From the NCBI RefSeq assembly GCF_000227115.2, contig NC_016479.1:496001-560000 (forward strand): 64,000 bases of DNA, written 5' to 3'. The notes under the pieces are model-generated. The model was not told the DNA's origin and did no database searches. It saw only the letters and a program-made list of their open reading frames with translations. Made by a program: the position numbers and the translations under genes. The stretch is from Naumovozyma dairenensis CBS 421. Lineage: Eukaryota > Ascomycota > Saccharomycetes > Saccharomycetales > Saccharomycetaceae. This document shows, one piece after another, positions 34,401 through 43,699 of this stretch; position 1 is the stretch's first letter; the number at the start of each line of letters is the position of its first letter.

Positions 34401-34625
34401 TCTTTCTCAGTCGAATTTTTGGAATTGTATAATTGAGAAGTTAACCAATTTGCAGCATCTGTAGTTGAGAAATGGAAGTTAGTAATATAATTCCTCTTAA
34501 GTTAGTTAGTTTAACAAAAAGGGTATTATTTTTGTCGAATCGTTTTTTCGTTGAACAATTGACTTTAGATATATACCGCAAAATTCATTAATGGTAGTTT
34601 TAAATGTTGAATTGACTTCATTCAT
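31490..34625 (-). CDS. SPO22: Meiotic TPR protein Spo22/Zip4, spliced
   Basis: This is a ZMM-class meiotic protein that promotes synapsis and crossovers. The coding sequence is complement(join(31490..34458, 34577..34625)) and gives 1005 residues; S. cerevisiae Spo22 has 975 and also has a 5' intron. Exon 1 (49 nt) encodes MNEVNSTFKTTINEFC plus one base; exon 2 continues DAANWLTSQLYNSKNS without a stop into the long frame. The body is helical and Leu/Glu/Lys-rich, consistent with TPR-like repeats (QENYELAIKFYRLSLRNFLS). Place between SER33 and HOP1 matches YIL073C. A GCCGCC core lies in the promoter at 34837-34842. Sequence assignment rests on synteny, size, intron position and meiotic splicing signals. 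Confidence 0.9.
34459..34576 (-). other. SPO22 intron (118 nt) with Mer1 enhancer
   Basis: On the minus strand the intron starts GTATAT at 34576, which differs from the usual GTATGT, and ends CTACAG at 34459. A perfect TACTAAC branch point lies at 34478-34484. The octamer ATACCCTT at 34519-34526 is an exact match to the Mer1 enhancer consensus AYACCCUY. S. cerevisiae SPO22 is one of the few Mer1-dependent transcripts, so meiosis-only splicing is inferred here. Confidence 0.88.
34519..34526 (-). promoter_or_regulatory. Mer1 intronic splicing enhancer ATACCCTT
   Basis: This is an exact AYACCCUY match inside the SPO22 intron, 50 nt downstream of the 5' splice site, where the meiotic KH protein Mer1 would bind. 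Confidence 0.8.
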
Positions 34626-35192
34626 CTTTTTATTTTTTTATTTGGTTGCGTCACAGACTAAAAGAGGTTCTTGTTATCCCTGAAAAAGCCTCCCCTGTTC
34701 TATCTTGAAAAGTGGCAAACACGTTTCTTGTTTGTTTATATGTTCTAGCCTGTAAAATACATTGTTGGAAGCTCTGTCCAGTTTTTTTGAAAATATTCAC
34801 CGATTTCGGGTGACTTCAAAGGTCTGTTAGCAATTTGCCGCCCAGCCCAAGATTCATACATAAACGTCAAATAGATATGGAAACTGCTACTTCATCTAGC
34901 TATAAAACACAGATATATTTAATGGATTTTGTTACATAATATTGTTATAGTTTGATAAATATATATCAACTATATATCTAAATAAGATATAGAAAACATC
35001 AGACAAAATAATCAGTACATATACGTATATAGACTACGCCCATATCAACGGCACCTCTCATCTTCTTTTTCTGTTTCTTATTTTGGGTTAAACATTCAAA
35101 ATGTTTATTTGTTTTTCTTGTTTTTTTACTTAACATAGAATATTGACAAAATGTTTATAGTTCTTTGCTTATTCTCTCACCCTCTCTCTTTT
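34626..35192. promoter_or_regulatory. SPO22 promoter region
   Basis: This is 567 bp upstream of SPO22. The core GCCGCC at 34837-34842 (ttGCCGCCca) is a partial URS1-like site, as expected for an early meiotic gene. No other gene is seen. Confidence 0.5.
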
Positions 35193-36059
35193 TCATGTTT
35201 TTGGTGGTATATTTTTCAAATGGCTTAGGTAGGAGATATCATCACCCATGGTACTTGCGTTACTATCGATTTCATGGAGAGTAATATTGTTATCAAGATG
35301 ACTAGTGTTACCACTTGAAAAATGGTCAATATGAAGTTCAGAAGTGATGGGATTCTTATTGCTATTGGCAAAAGCTACATAATCATCTTCAAATGCGTAC
35401 GCTGTAAATAGTTCGTTATTAGGTATTGACGAATGGGCATCGTTGTCATCATCATCATCATCAGCATAAGACTCATTTTCGTTTTCTAGTATTTCTCCTT
35501 CTTGATTCTCTGAATTTAAGTCATTAAATAAGTCTGAAATTGATGAAGATGAAGAGTTATAGTCTTTGGGGTTGTGGAATGAATCGCTAGATTTTTCCTT
35601 TGAAGGGAAATGATGTTCATCGTTTAAAAGTTTCATTTTTTCACGTAATGTCATTGGAGGATAGTTAGGAGAATCTGGATAGGAAAGATTTGATTGGGAA
35701 CGAGAAGGAGAATAAGGGTAATAAGTGTATGGGGATACATGACCATTTGAAGATTGAGATTCATATAATCGTTTTAGTTGATTATGGGTCAAAGTATTCA
35801 ATAAATTCTTTGAAGGATGAGACGCTGTCTTATGTTTTATTCTTTTCCCATCAATACCATCCTTTCTTGTTGTAGTTGATATCCCAGAATTCATTGAGGC
35901 TCTTGATACTGGACTTGATTGTCCGATGTTGCACGGGTCTATTTCATACACAGGTTTTGTTGAAATATCATCAGGATAGAGATTATTGGAAGTAAATTTG
36001 TACAATGATGCAGTAGATGAGGTACCTCTGGAGCCTATGGAAGGTATGGACTCCGTCAT
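35193..36059 (-). CDS. Unidentified Ser/Asn-rich acidic protein
   Basis: This is a 288-residue protein that I do not recognise. It is rich in Ser, Asn, Asp and Tyr and probably disordered. Features include PYTYYPYSPSRSQSNLSYPD with several Ser-Pro sites, a compact motif YPPMTLREKMKLLNDEHHF at about 136-154 that looks conserved, and an acidic run (YADDDDDDNDA). There is no signal peptide or membrane segment. The MTLREKMKLLN motif reminds me of a short motif in the Mlf3/Vhs2 family, but this is weak recall. S. cerevisiae has no gene here between SPO22 and HOP1, so it may have been retained from the ancestor or moved in. The ATG at 36059 opens a frame with normal codon use, so it is likely real. 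Confidence 0.65.
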   Translation of the reverse strand: MTESIPSIGSRGTSSTASLYKFTSNNLYPDDISTKPVYEIDPCNIGQSSPVSRASMNSGISTTTRKDGIDGKRIKHKTASHPSKNLLNTLTHNQLKRLYESQSSNGHVSPYTYYPYSPSRSQSNLSYPDSPNYPPMTLREKMKLLNDEHHFPSKEKSSDSFHNPKDYNSSSSSISDLFNDLNSENQEGEILENENESYADDDDDDNDAHSSIPNNELFTAYAFEDDYVAFANSNKNPITSELHIDHFSSGNTSHLDNNITLHEIDSNASTMGDDISYLSHLKNIPPKT

Positions 36060-37177
36060 GAGCTATAGTTGCTTTTCTTTATACCCAAATAAAGGTTCCT
36101 TTCTTAAGTGAAGAGTTGAATGAAGATAAACAGGCCTGCTTGAAGAAGAAAGTTGACTACGGATGAAAATAAAAAGACAATTTGTTGATAAAAAAACAGA
36201 ACAAATATAAAAGAATATTGGAAACTTTAGGCCCTTTATTGATATGGAAATAGAATTTTTCAGCAAGTAAGTCTAATTCTATATATTAGCCCAGTGCACT
36301 AGAATAGAAACTCGTCCGTGAAAAATTTACATCTACGCAATATAAGAAATGGGGAGAATTGCAAGCATCATCCTAGTGAAAGGTAACGGCAGTGAAGATT
36401 GTACGTAATTTCCATGTGTCTCTCCTATGGCGCTCAGTTCACGAAGTTAGATAACATATATGAAATTTAATTGTTAAGTCCCGGTATTTTTGTCCAAGAA
36501 AGCAAACTTTACGTAAGTTGCCTTCACGGTAAAGTGAAATTTTCCTTTGGCCGAAGCTTCTCTTTCTTAAACATCTGAAATAATTTACATGGAGTCAGCT
36601 CCCATCACGTAATAAACCTTTTTACATGATACAGTTACGTACCATGAGGATGGGGCCCTTGGGTAATAGCAATCAAAAGGATTTACCCTTGGTGGATCAC
36701 TAAGCACAATAACTTTGCAAGGTCTTTTCCAGCTCTACCTACGTACATATGTATGGTTCAATGTATGAACTTAACTTACGTATCTATTGCCTGCTGTGTA
36801 CGTGCATATAATGTAGTGCGTAAGCTCAGCCGCATTAATTAGGGGCCAAGGTTAGGAAAGTCAGCTTGTGAGGGAGGTACGGCTTTATCTTTCTGTGAAG
36901 CGGGTAACCCGCTTATTCTCGGCGGCTAATCAGTTTTGTTTATTGATCTTCCAGTTTCCAGTACCTAATTTGGAATATGGAGTTCCAGTTGCAGTTCCAG
37001 TTCAAAGTTCTAGGTGGCAAATTATAAAAGGGAAAGAGAATGGGAAGAAACTATTGTAACAAGTTTATTTTTTTGTTCCAATTGCACTGTATGATTAACT
37101 GCAAGTTCAAAGTATATCGCTGAATACTTTGTGATTGACCATCGAGACAAGAAAACCAACACCTTAAAATAATCACA
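36060..37177. promoter_or_regulatory. Divergent region before HOP1 with URS1
   Basis: This is 1118 bp between two divergent genes. It has an exact URS1 on the minus strand at 36919-36928 and a 13-base perfect palindrome GCGGGTAACCCGC at 36900-36912, which holds two overlapping Reb1-type cores. No additional gene is supported. Confidence 0.6.
36919..36928 (-). promoter_or_regulatory. URS1 (Ume6 site) upstream of HOP1
   Basis: The minus strand reads TAGCCGCCGA exactly, 250 bp before the HOP1 ATG. Ume6 represses early meiotic genes through URS1 in mitosis and activates them with Ime1 in meiosis; S. cerevisiae HOP1 has such a site. Confidence 0.8.
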
Positions 37178-38998
37178 ATGTCAACTATTCAAAAGAGTAA
37201 AACAGAGCAAGAAACTGAAACAAAAACTCAAATCACCACCGAACAATCTCAAAAATTGATTCAGACAATGCTAACAATGTCCTTTGGATGTTTTGCCTTC
37301 TTAAGAGGACTTTTCCCAGATGAAACATTCGTAGATCAAAGGTTCGTACCTGAAAAAGTGGAAAGAAACTATAATAAACAAACAACACCACAAAATAATT
37401 CAATAAAAATCAAGACTTTAGTGAGAGGTAAGTCAAAAACAGTTGATTTACTCCTTGATTGGTTGGAAAAGGGAGTTTTCCAATCTATAAAACTAAAATA
37501 TTTGAATGCACTTAGTGTCGGTATTTTCTTGGATGAAAATAATCCAACCGATTTAGTTGAGAATTATACATTTTCATTTCATTATGACCAAGAAAATAAT
37601 GTAAAATTGAGAATCAATGGAAGTGAAGATACAGTCTCTTTATTAGATTCGAGGAAAATGGCCCAACAATTAATGAGAAGGTTCATTATAATCACTCAGT
37701 CCTTGGAACCGTTGCCCCAAAAGAAATTTATATCAATGAGATTGTTGTTTAATGATAATACAGATCCCAAATATCAACCTCCTCTTTTCAAAGATGCTAC
37801 TTTCTGTAGAAGGGCAACTTTGAAAATCCCCAATACAATAGATCAAGAATCGTTTTCTGTTGGAACATTAGATACTTCGCATCACAAAGTAGATCTTCAG
37901 ATTCTTTCTGTTCCAGATTTTTCAATAAAGGCCCAGAAGAACCCCGATTTTAAAAAAGTTGATCCATTCGATTTAATTGATGATAATCCAAAAGATATGA
38001 AAACCAATGAGAGTACCCAAGTGTCAAATTTACTAAGCGATCTATTACAATCGTCTCAACCCAGTATTCAACCAACACAAGCTATTAAATTTTCAGATAG
38101 TGTTCATAACATTGTTCCAGAAATTGGTTGTGAATGTAGAATAGCATGCCCCACTTCAGCTACAGTTATAAAGGTTTGCAAAATCTGTAAAAAATCAGTA
38201 CATGGTGTTTGTTATGGGAATTCACCGCATCCACGAATTGATTCATGTTTGGCATGTCTTTTTGCTGGTGAGGATTTGGATACCCAATCTTCACAATTCA
38301 AAGATTTAATGATGTTAAGAAGATGTTATAGGTTTATCGTACGTCATAGGAGATTTCCTTCCTCCATAAGTGAATTTAAGAAATGTATTGTTGCCAGAGA
38401 TCAAATTAATGAAGAAATTACTCGACGAATTCTTTTTTGCATCACAGTTTTATTTAATGATAACATTTTAAGTCTTACAAAAAAATGTGAAAGATCTACA
38501 ACTCAGACTGGTAAAGTTAACTCAAGTCTTGTATTAGTAGATGAACCAGGCCTAACCATTCTGGGCAATGGGGACTTAAAGCAAGGTCAAAGAATAAATT
38601 GGTATTTCAAATATACAACAAGTGAAATGCATAGATGTTATTCTGAGGTGATTGCAACGTCCAAATCTCAATTTCAAAATTGGTTATATGAAATCAGAGA
38701 ATTGCGTAGAAAATATGATGAACAATCTTTGTTTTCTTCATGCCAAATCCAAAACTTAAATATAATGGATAGTGCGACTCAAGATTCAATTATTGTTGGA
38801 AAGAAACGTAATCATTTAGATCTGGAACAATATTTGAAAGAAGGAGATAGCTCAGTAATGAAGGATACAATTGATATAGCTTCAGGTATAGAGCACGATT
38901 TGCCAGCAATATCACAACACCATGATGATCTCATTGAGACGTCGAAGAAGATCAGAAAAATAAGTGTTTCTAAAAAAACATTAAAAAGTATCTGGTAA
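37178..38998 (+). CDS. HOP1: Meiotic chromosome-axis HORMA protein Hop1
   Basis: Hop1 coats meiotic chromosome axes and promotes interhomologue recombination through Mek1. It has 606 residues (S. cerevisiae 605). The HORMA domain spans about 20-270 (SFGCFAFLRGLFPDETF, IKTLVRGKSKTVDLLLDWLE). A Cys/His zinc-binding region lies at about 325-370 (CECRIAC, CKICKKSVHGVCYG, DSCLAC). Several SQ/TQ sites typical of Mec1/Tel1 targets lie between (STQVSN, SSQPS). The C-terminal closure motif KKIRKISVSKKTLKSIW is nearly identical to the S. cerevisiae one. It is expected to be silent outside meiosis through the URS1 at 36919. Confidence 0.97.
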   Translation: MSTIQKSKTEQETETKTQITTEQSQKLIQTMLTMSFGCFAFLRGLFPDETFVDQRFVPEKVERNYNKQTTPQNNSIKIKTLVRGKSKTVDLLLDWLEKGVFQSIKLKYLNALSVGIFLDENNPTDLVENYTFSFHYDQENNVKLRINGSEDTVSLLDSRKMAQQLMRRFIIITQSLEPLPQKKFISMRLLFNDNTDPKYQPPLFKDATFCRRATLKIPNTIDQESFSVGTLDTSHHKVDLQILSVPDFSIKAQKNPDFKKVDPFDLIDDNPKDMKTNESTQVSNLLSDLLQSSQPSIQPTQAIKFSDSVHNIVPEIGCECRIACPTSATVIKVCKICKKSVHGVCYGNSPHPRIDSCLACLFAGEDLDTQSSQFKDLMMLRRCYRFIVRHRRFPSSISEFKKCIVARDQINEEITRRILFCITVLFNDNILSLTKKCERSTTQTGKVNSSLVLVDEPGLTILGNGDLKQGQRINWYFKYTTSEMHRCYSEVIATSKSQFQNWLYEIRELRRKYDEQSLFSSCQIQNLNIMDSATQDSIIVGKKRNHLDLEQYLKEGDSSVMKDTIDIASGIEHDLPAISQHHDDLIETSKKIRKISVSKKTLKSIW

Positions 38999-39396
38999 GA
39001 ATAATTCCCCAAAAAAAAATTCGCTATATTATTGTATAAATAAGAATAAGACAATATTCAATAAAATCTACAGGATAGTCCTCTACTCTCTGGCTCTGGC
39101 TCTTTCTTCCATATCTTACCTAAGAAGAATATAGTCTATAATATAACATAAACCGTCAATATGGCTGAACGGAAATAAAATAATTATTACAGTCTGCAAT
39201 CAAATGGTCTATGATTATCTTTTTTACCTTGGATACTATAGCTTGAATTATAGCCCGATGTTCGAAACATCGCTTCGATGATGTAGAACTTATCTGTACT
39301 GCAGCAGCTTCTTTATTTCGTTGTTGTACGCAGTATGTTAAAAATATTCTTTACATGTAGTTCTACACCAGGATGAAGAATATGTGTAAATCCAAC
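38999..39396. other. HOP1-PCI8 convergent intergenic region
   Basis: This is 398 bp of convergent 3' sequence without visible genes. Confidence 0.55.
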
Positions 39397-40710
39397 TCAA
39401 TCGACTTCATACTCAAACGATAAGCTTTCAGCATCGCTCAGCGTATTGACATCATTGATATCCATATGATCATCTTCTAATAGTTTCGAAGATAATTCTC
39501 TGCTTGATGGAAATTTTTCTTCGTTGGTAACAATGCTGTGATGTATGATATTTTGTAATTCAGAGTTTTGACTTTTCCTGTGCTCCAGTTCTTTATCGAT
39601 CAAGACTTGATTTTCACGTAATTTTTGGACTGGATCTTCAAGATAATGTTTCACTTTATAGACTACCAAATCTCCATCGATTTTAAAATTCAGATGCGCA
39701 GATTCTATCAATAACGAGAGCTCTTCCCTAACAGCGTTAATATCAATACCGAGGGTTTTAGAAAGGTAACTTATATGAATATAATTTGATATCCTTAAGT
39801 AAAAGAAGTAAATTTTTGATCTCATCATTAACTTTGCAGCTACCCAACCTTTATTAAGGAAGGGGCTTTCTTGATATTTGGATCCAACCACTTCATGCCA
39901 AATTTCAAAGAATTTTCCAAATTTTGTATCGATTAACAATTGTAAGCATTCAATTAAAAGTGGACAGACTTCAAAAAACGCTTTTAAATGTTCTAAATAT
40001 ATGAAATCAGCATAGTTATCTAATGGAACTGACACTAAGACCGAAATAACGATCATTAATAAAAACTCTTCATTCAAAATAAACGGATCTAATGAATCAT
40101 GCTTTAATAGATCAATAATGCCATCGTCATTCTCTAGAAATTTGAAGAAATTAGAACAACAAGAAAAATACTGTTCTTCAAAAAATAGACATGCACATGA
40201 TAAAAGTTGAATTCTTTGATATGCATCAAGTTCCTCTTTTAAAGTCTCATGGATTTGATTAACATAAATATTATCCATTCTATATTCTAACTCTTCAGCA
40301 CCTTTATAGTTCTTAGCTCGTATCAATAATTGCATTATCATCTCTAAGTTCCTATAATATTCGTTTCTAGGGACTTTTTTGCTTTCTAGAGAATAAAGTG
40401 CCTCATCAAATTCATGTGAGATGATCTTCTGTAGAAGAATCATTTGGTCATTAGGAATGTCTTGAATCGAGACAGTTTCAGGTACTTCAGCATATCCACT
40501 AGCCTTGAGAAAAGCGTTTAAATGAGGTGACATGATATAATTGATTTCAGAGAGATATTGTAATGCTTTAGTAGCCCATTGTTTCTTATTTTCAGGTGTG
40601 CCATAGTTGGACGTTATCAAATAGTGTGCACGTTCGATCATATTTGGTCCTTTGAATTGATCGAACATCATTTTTGTTTCGGAGTCATCAGTAGCATTGC
40701 TATGAGCCAT
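39397..40710 (-). CDS. PCI8: PCI-domain protein of the COP9 signalosome-like complex
   Basis: This is a 437-residue helical protein (S. cerevisiae Pci8/Csn11 has 444). Pci8 is a subunit of the budding yeast COP9 signalosome-like complex, which removes Rub1 from cullins, and it also interacts with eIF3. The N-terminal two thirds are helical repeats, and the PCI winged-helix region lies near 300-370 (IYFFYLRISNYIHISYLSKT then NAVREELSLLIESAHLNFK). The acidic tail is disordered. The call rests on the PCI signature and on position between HOP1 and MAM33, matching YIL071C. Its biological target, the cullin Cdc53, is encoded in the same window, but that is coincidence of position. Confidence 0.88.
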   Translation of the reverse strand: MAHSNATDDSETKMMFDQFKGPNMIERAHYLITSNYGTPENKKQWATKALQYLSEINYIMSPHLNAFLKASGYAEVPETVSIQDIPNDQMILLQKIISHEFDEALYSLESKKVPRNEYYRNLEMIMQLLIRAKNYKGAEELEYRMDNIYVNQIHETLKEELDAYQRIQLLSCACLFFEEQYFSCCSNFFKFLENDDGIIDLLKHDSLDPFILNEEFLLMIVISVLVSVPLDNYADFIYLEHLKAFFEVCPLLIECLQLLIDTKFGKFFEIWHEVVGSKYQESPFLNKGWVAAKLMMRSKIYFFYLRISNYIHISYLSKTLGIDINAVREELSLLIESAHLNFKIDGDLVVYKVKHYLEDPVQKLRENQVLIDKELEHRKSQNSELQNIIHHSIVTNEEKFPSSRELSSKLLEDDHMDINDVNTLSDAESLSFEYEVD

Positions 40711-41056
40711 GATATGGTGAATATGCTGTCAACTTCTGGAGTATAAGTTCTCGTGTGAATGGCAGATTATGTGTTATCAGTATTTTGATAAAATTGCATC
40801 ATGTAAGCTTTATTGTTTCCGTAAGCCTAAGTGTAACTAGAAACCAACATGACTTCATAATGACGGAAACTAGGAAACCATCACAAAATGAAGGAGTGTC
40901 CATAGAAGAATAATATTCTGACAGCTGAAGGTGTATAAAGTATTAAATTTGTATAGAATATCATTAATATCAACTATTTACTTGACTACTAAAACGCTTT
41001 GTTATTATTTACAGGGGAAACAAATATAGAGGAACTATGATCAAGATTCAATTTCA
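40711..41056. other. PCI8 upstream / MAM33 downstream region
   Basis: This is 346 bp with nothing recognised. Confidence 0.5.
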
Positions 41057-41875
41057 TTACTTTTTGAAAAATGTATCCATGTTTTCTAACCAACTAACAT
41101 ATTCATTATTTTCTTTGAATTCGGAATAGGATCCAATAAATGCAGCTAATTCTTCAGTAATACCTCTACTCTCCAAGTAACTTTCTAAGGATTCTTGTAA
41201 TTCTTCATCCAAATTGGAGAATGGTGGCCCATGGTAAACCAATTCTCTGCTAATTTCAGCTTCAGCAGATTCATCCAATGCTTGTTTAGAAGACTTGAAT
41301 GGAGTAACACTATCGACATAAAAGGAACCCTCCTGTAAATTTAGTAACAATTCAAAAGATAAAGCGCTGTCATCTGATTTAGTAATAACGACGTTGACAT
41401 TTGCAAAGTTATCGCCCAAGGAATCAAAATCTTCTTCTTCGGGGTCAGTAGGTTCTTCATTAACTTCATTAACTTCATCTTTTAGATTTTCCGCTAATGC
41501 AGAATCGTAGGGTAAATTTGCTACTTGAGCGACGTCAAAATTGACATGGACAGTTTCACCGTCCTCTGATTTTTTCACAATTTGTGCCTCATTCTTACCA
41601 GGGGTTTCAACTACATTAAATCCAGAGTCTTCTAAAAACTTCTTAAAGGGGCTTTCCGACAGATCACTTAACCCTTCCTTCTCAATCTTCAGTTCGGACT
41701 TTATGGACTCTAAGACATTTTGTTTTTGTTGGTTGAAAATCAGCTTAGTAGAAACGAATGATCTCATGGAAGGAGAAGTTGCGGCAACTCTCTTCAAAGA
41801 TTGTGAAAGAATTGGTGTCTTTACGGTGTTAAGGGCACCACGAGCTGCCATACGACCAAACATTGAAATGAACAT
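41057..41875 (-). CDS. MAM33: Mitochondrial matrix acidic protein of the p32 family
   Basis: Mam33 is the yeast p32/gC1qR homologue, a doughnut-shaped trimer of the mitochondrial matrix involved in mitochondrial ribosome assembly and translation. The ATG at 41875 gives 272 residues (S. cerevisiae 266); an internal ATG at 41863 is possible. The N-terminus ([19 protein letters not shown]) is basic and amphipathic, a likely presequence. Diagnostic stretches are [41 protein letters not shown] and [17 protein letters not shown]. The frame is open further upstream to a TTG without homologous sequence. Position next to PCI8 and RPS24 matches YIL070C. Confidence 0.96.
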   Translation of the reverse strand: MFISMFGRMAARGALNTVKTPILSQSLKRVAATSPSMRSFVSTKLIFNQQKQNVLESIKSELKIEKEGLSDLSESPFKKFLEDSGFNVVETPGKNEAQIVKKSEDGETVHVNFDVAQVANLPYDSALAENLKDEVNEVNEEPTDPEEEDFDSLGDNFANVNVVITKSDDSALSFELLLNLQEGSFYVDSVTPFKSSKQALDESAEAEISRELVYHGPPFSNLDEELQESLESYLESRGITEELAAFIGSYSEFKENNEYVSWLENMDTFFKK

Positions 41876-42064
41876 GTTGCAGATTTGATGTACAGTTGAG
41901 ATAATAGAAACGGCGTTCTTCAAGGTTCACTTCCATGGGATTACAATTCGTATTTCACTTAATAAAATATTCTCTTGCAATGCTTGATTGGTCCTTAAAC
42001 CGTTATGCTTTCTAACTCAATCTCATTTTCCGGTCTTTACCCAAAGTTGATATTGTCAAATTAT

Positions 42065-42084
42065 NNNNNNNNNNNNNNNNNNNN
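42065..42084. other. Assembly gap (20 N) two bases before tRNA-Ala
   Basis: The run of N ends two bases before the tRNA-Ala start at 42087. Two of the three gaps in this window touch tRNA genes, consistent with contigs breaking at multi-copy tRNA sequences. Confidence 0.9.
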
Positions 42085-42086
42085 TT

Positions 42087-42159
42087 GGGCACATGGCGCA
42101 GTTGGTAGCGCGCTTCCCTTGCAAGGAAGAGGTCATCGGTTCGATTCCGGTTGCGTCCA
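42087..42159 (+). tRNA. tRNA-Ala(UGC)
   Basis: This is a 73-base cloverleaf without intron. The acceptor starts GGGCACA and ends TGCGTCC plus discriminator A, with the G3-U70 wobble that marks alanine tRNAs. The anticodon TGC sits at positions 34-36 after T33, in the arm CTTCCCTTGCAAGGAAG. The T-loop reads GGTTCGATTCC. One A-C mismatch (positions 5 and 68) is visible in the acceptor stem, as in the S. cerevisiae sequence I remember. A T6 terminator lies at 42165-42170. Confidence 0.97.
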
Positions 42160-42164
42160 TTTAA

Positions 42165-42170
42165 TTTTTT
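42165..42170 (+). terminator. Pol III T6 terminator of tRNA-Ala
   Basis: Six T residues start five bases after the tRNA discriminator base. Confidence 0.8.
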
Positions 42171-42442
42171 GGTTCTTTATAAATCAAATCAACTATTAAT
42201 ATCAATAATAATTTCAAGAAATTCATTTGCTGATTATTGATTGTTAATTCCAGAAGTGAACTGAAAATTCTTTTTGTATAATACGCTGGTTTCTACCTTT
42301 TTCCGCGAAAACAAACTTAACTCTAATTAATGTAATGAATGCGAATAAACTTTAATGGAATTATTATACTTTTATAGTAGGTATATGTATATATGTAGAT
42401 AAAATTGGATTAAACTAACCATTGAATATTATTTGGTTATGT

Positions 42443-43366
42443 TTAATCAGCGTTACGACGAGCAATCTTCTTAGCTCTTCTCTTACCAGTACCGAAGACC
42501 TTCTTGTCTCTGTTCTTCTTTTGCTTTCTTTGTTGTCTGGAAGCCTTTTCAACCTTTTCAGCTAGACCGTATCTGACTAATCTGTAAGTTGGTTCGAACT
42601 TCTTGGCATCAGCAACAGAGTTGTAGACTAAACCAAAACCAGTAGATTTAGAACCACCGAATTGAGTTCTGAAACCGAAAACGGAAACAGCATCCTTTTC
42701 AGCCTTGTAAACTTGAGCTAATTTTTCACGTAATTCATCCTTGGAGACGTTGGCTCTGTTTGGGTGTAAGACGTCGACAACGAATTGCTTTCTAGCCAAC
42801 AATGGGTTGGTAATGACCTTTCTGGTACGGATGGTGACTGAGTCAGACTAAATATAAATTAAAATCAGTTAGTAAATTGTAATTGAAGATTTGGAATAAA
42901 GTCGAAAATGTTTTTCCTCAAATGAAAACCACATGCATATATTTCTAGATTATTACTCTTTTCTCTTAAACTCCGTTGTTTCGATTTCTCTTTTGAAAAA
43001 AGCAGTATGCCTGCTGTACTTTAACACAGATTCTCTTTTTCTGTTATTACGTGTAACAAAATATCTATACTGGTTAGGGCACAGTTTGAGTTATTTGTAA
43101 TTTTATTTCATCTGATTCCCTTTGTTACTTCCTTCTATCACTAAATACAATAAGTTATTAGCAGTTTAAATTTTTTGAGCATTTTTGGGAGCATTTTGTT
43201 GCCTAAGATTTAAATGCAGTTTTGTACTTTCTTAGATATGGTATATCGTTCTATTCCTTTCTTGGATCTCATTTGCCAATTTCCTTATTTTATTCAAAAA
43301 TGGTATATTGCGCAGCTGTAGAGCTTTCATTTTACGTTCTCTTTTCATAAGTCCATCACATACCAT
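42443..43366 (-). CDS. RPS24: 40S ribosomal protein eS24, spliced after the start codon
   Basis: This is a small-subunit ribosomal protein. The coding sequence is complement(join(42443..42847, 43364..43366)) and gives 135 residues, equal to S. cerevisiae Rps24. Exon 1 carries only the ATG; exon 2 begins [20 protein letters not shown] and ends [10 protein letters not shown] continuous reading that starts inside exon 2 would miss the first 16 residues, which are strongly conserved. The arrangement, with an intron directly after the ATG, is the one known for RPS24A/B in S. cerevisiae. Position between MAM33 and YIL067C matches RPS24B (YIL069C). A strong Rap1 site upstream supports the promoter assignment. 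Confidence 0.95.
42848..43363 (-). other. RPS24 intron (516 nt)
   Basis: On the minus strand ATG is followed at once by GTATGT (43358-43363). The branch point TACTAAC is at 42868-42874 and the acceptor TTTAG ends at 42848. The long intron is typical of ribosomal protein genes. I see no snoRNA in it. Confidence 0.92.
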
Positions 43367-43658
43367 TTCTATTTATCCTCTGTTGGTTCCTTAGCTTTTG
43401 CAAGTATTTTTTGTTTTGATTTATTATGCCTTTTAAGTGTTCAAGATATCCTTCATTATTATCGTTACGATTAGGCGGGGTATTTGCTACAGGGGGAGTC
43501 GCTAGAGGGCGGAATTCAATGTTGTTAGGCTTAGACCTTTAGCCAAAATGAAAGATTACAAGGACATATGCCGTGGTTAGGCGGACCGGGTAAAGATATC
43601 TCGCCTCTACCGTTTTCTTTAACTCGCTATAGTTTTCCAGTTTTCGTATCTTTTTGAC

Positions 43659-43670
43659 ATGTACGGATGT
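43659..43670 (-). promoter_or_regulatory. Rap1 site ACATCCGTACAT
   Basis: The minus strand reads ACATCCGTACAT, a classical ribosomal-protein-gene Rap1 box, 293 bp upstream of the RPS24 ATG and in the usual orientation. Confidence 0.75.
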
Positions 43671-43689
43671 ACGGTCAAATAAATATTTT

Positions 43690-43699
43690 TAGCCGCCGA
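43690..43699 (+). promoter_or_regulatory. Exact URS1 sequence TAGCCGCCGA near RPS24
   Basis: This is an exact match to the Ume6 URS1 consensus, 20 bp beyond the Rap1 box. Its role beside a ribosomal protein gene is unclear. Confidence 0.5.

Noticed and set aside
34258..34464. Plus-strand frame across the SPO22 5' end
   Set aside because: It is a shadow of SPO22 exon 2 on the other strand.
42005..42199. An open frame running through the N gap and tRNA-Ala
   Set aside because: It is an artefact of reading through undetermined bases and a tRNA gene.
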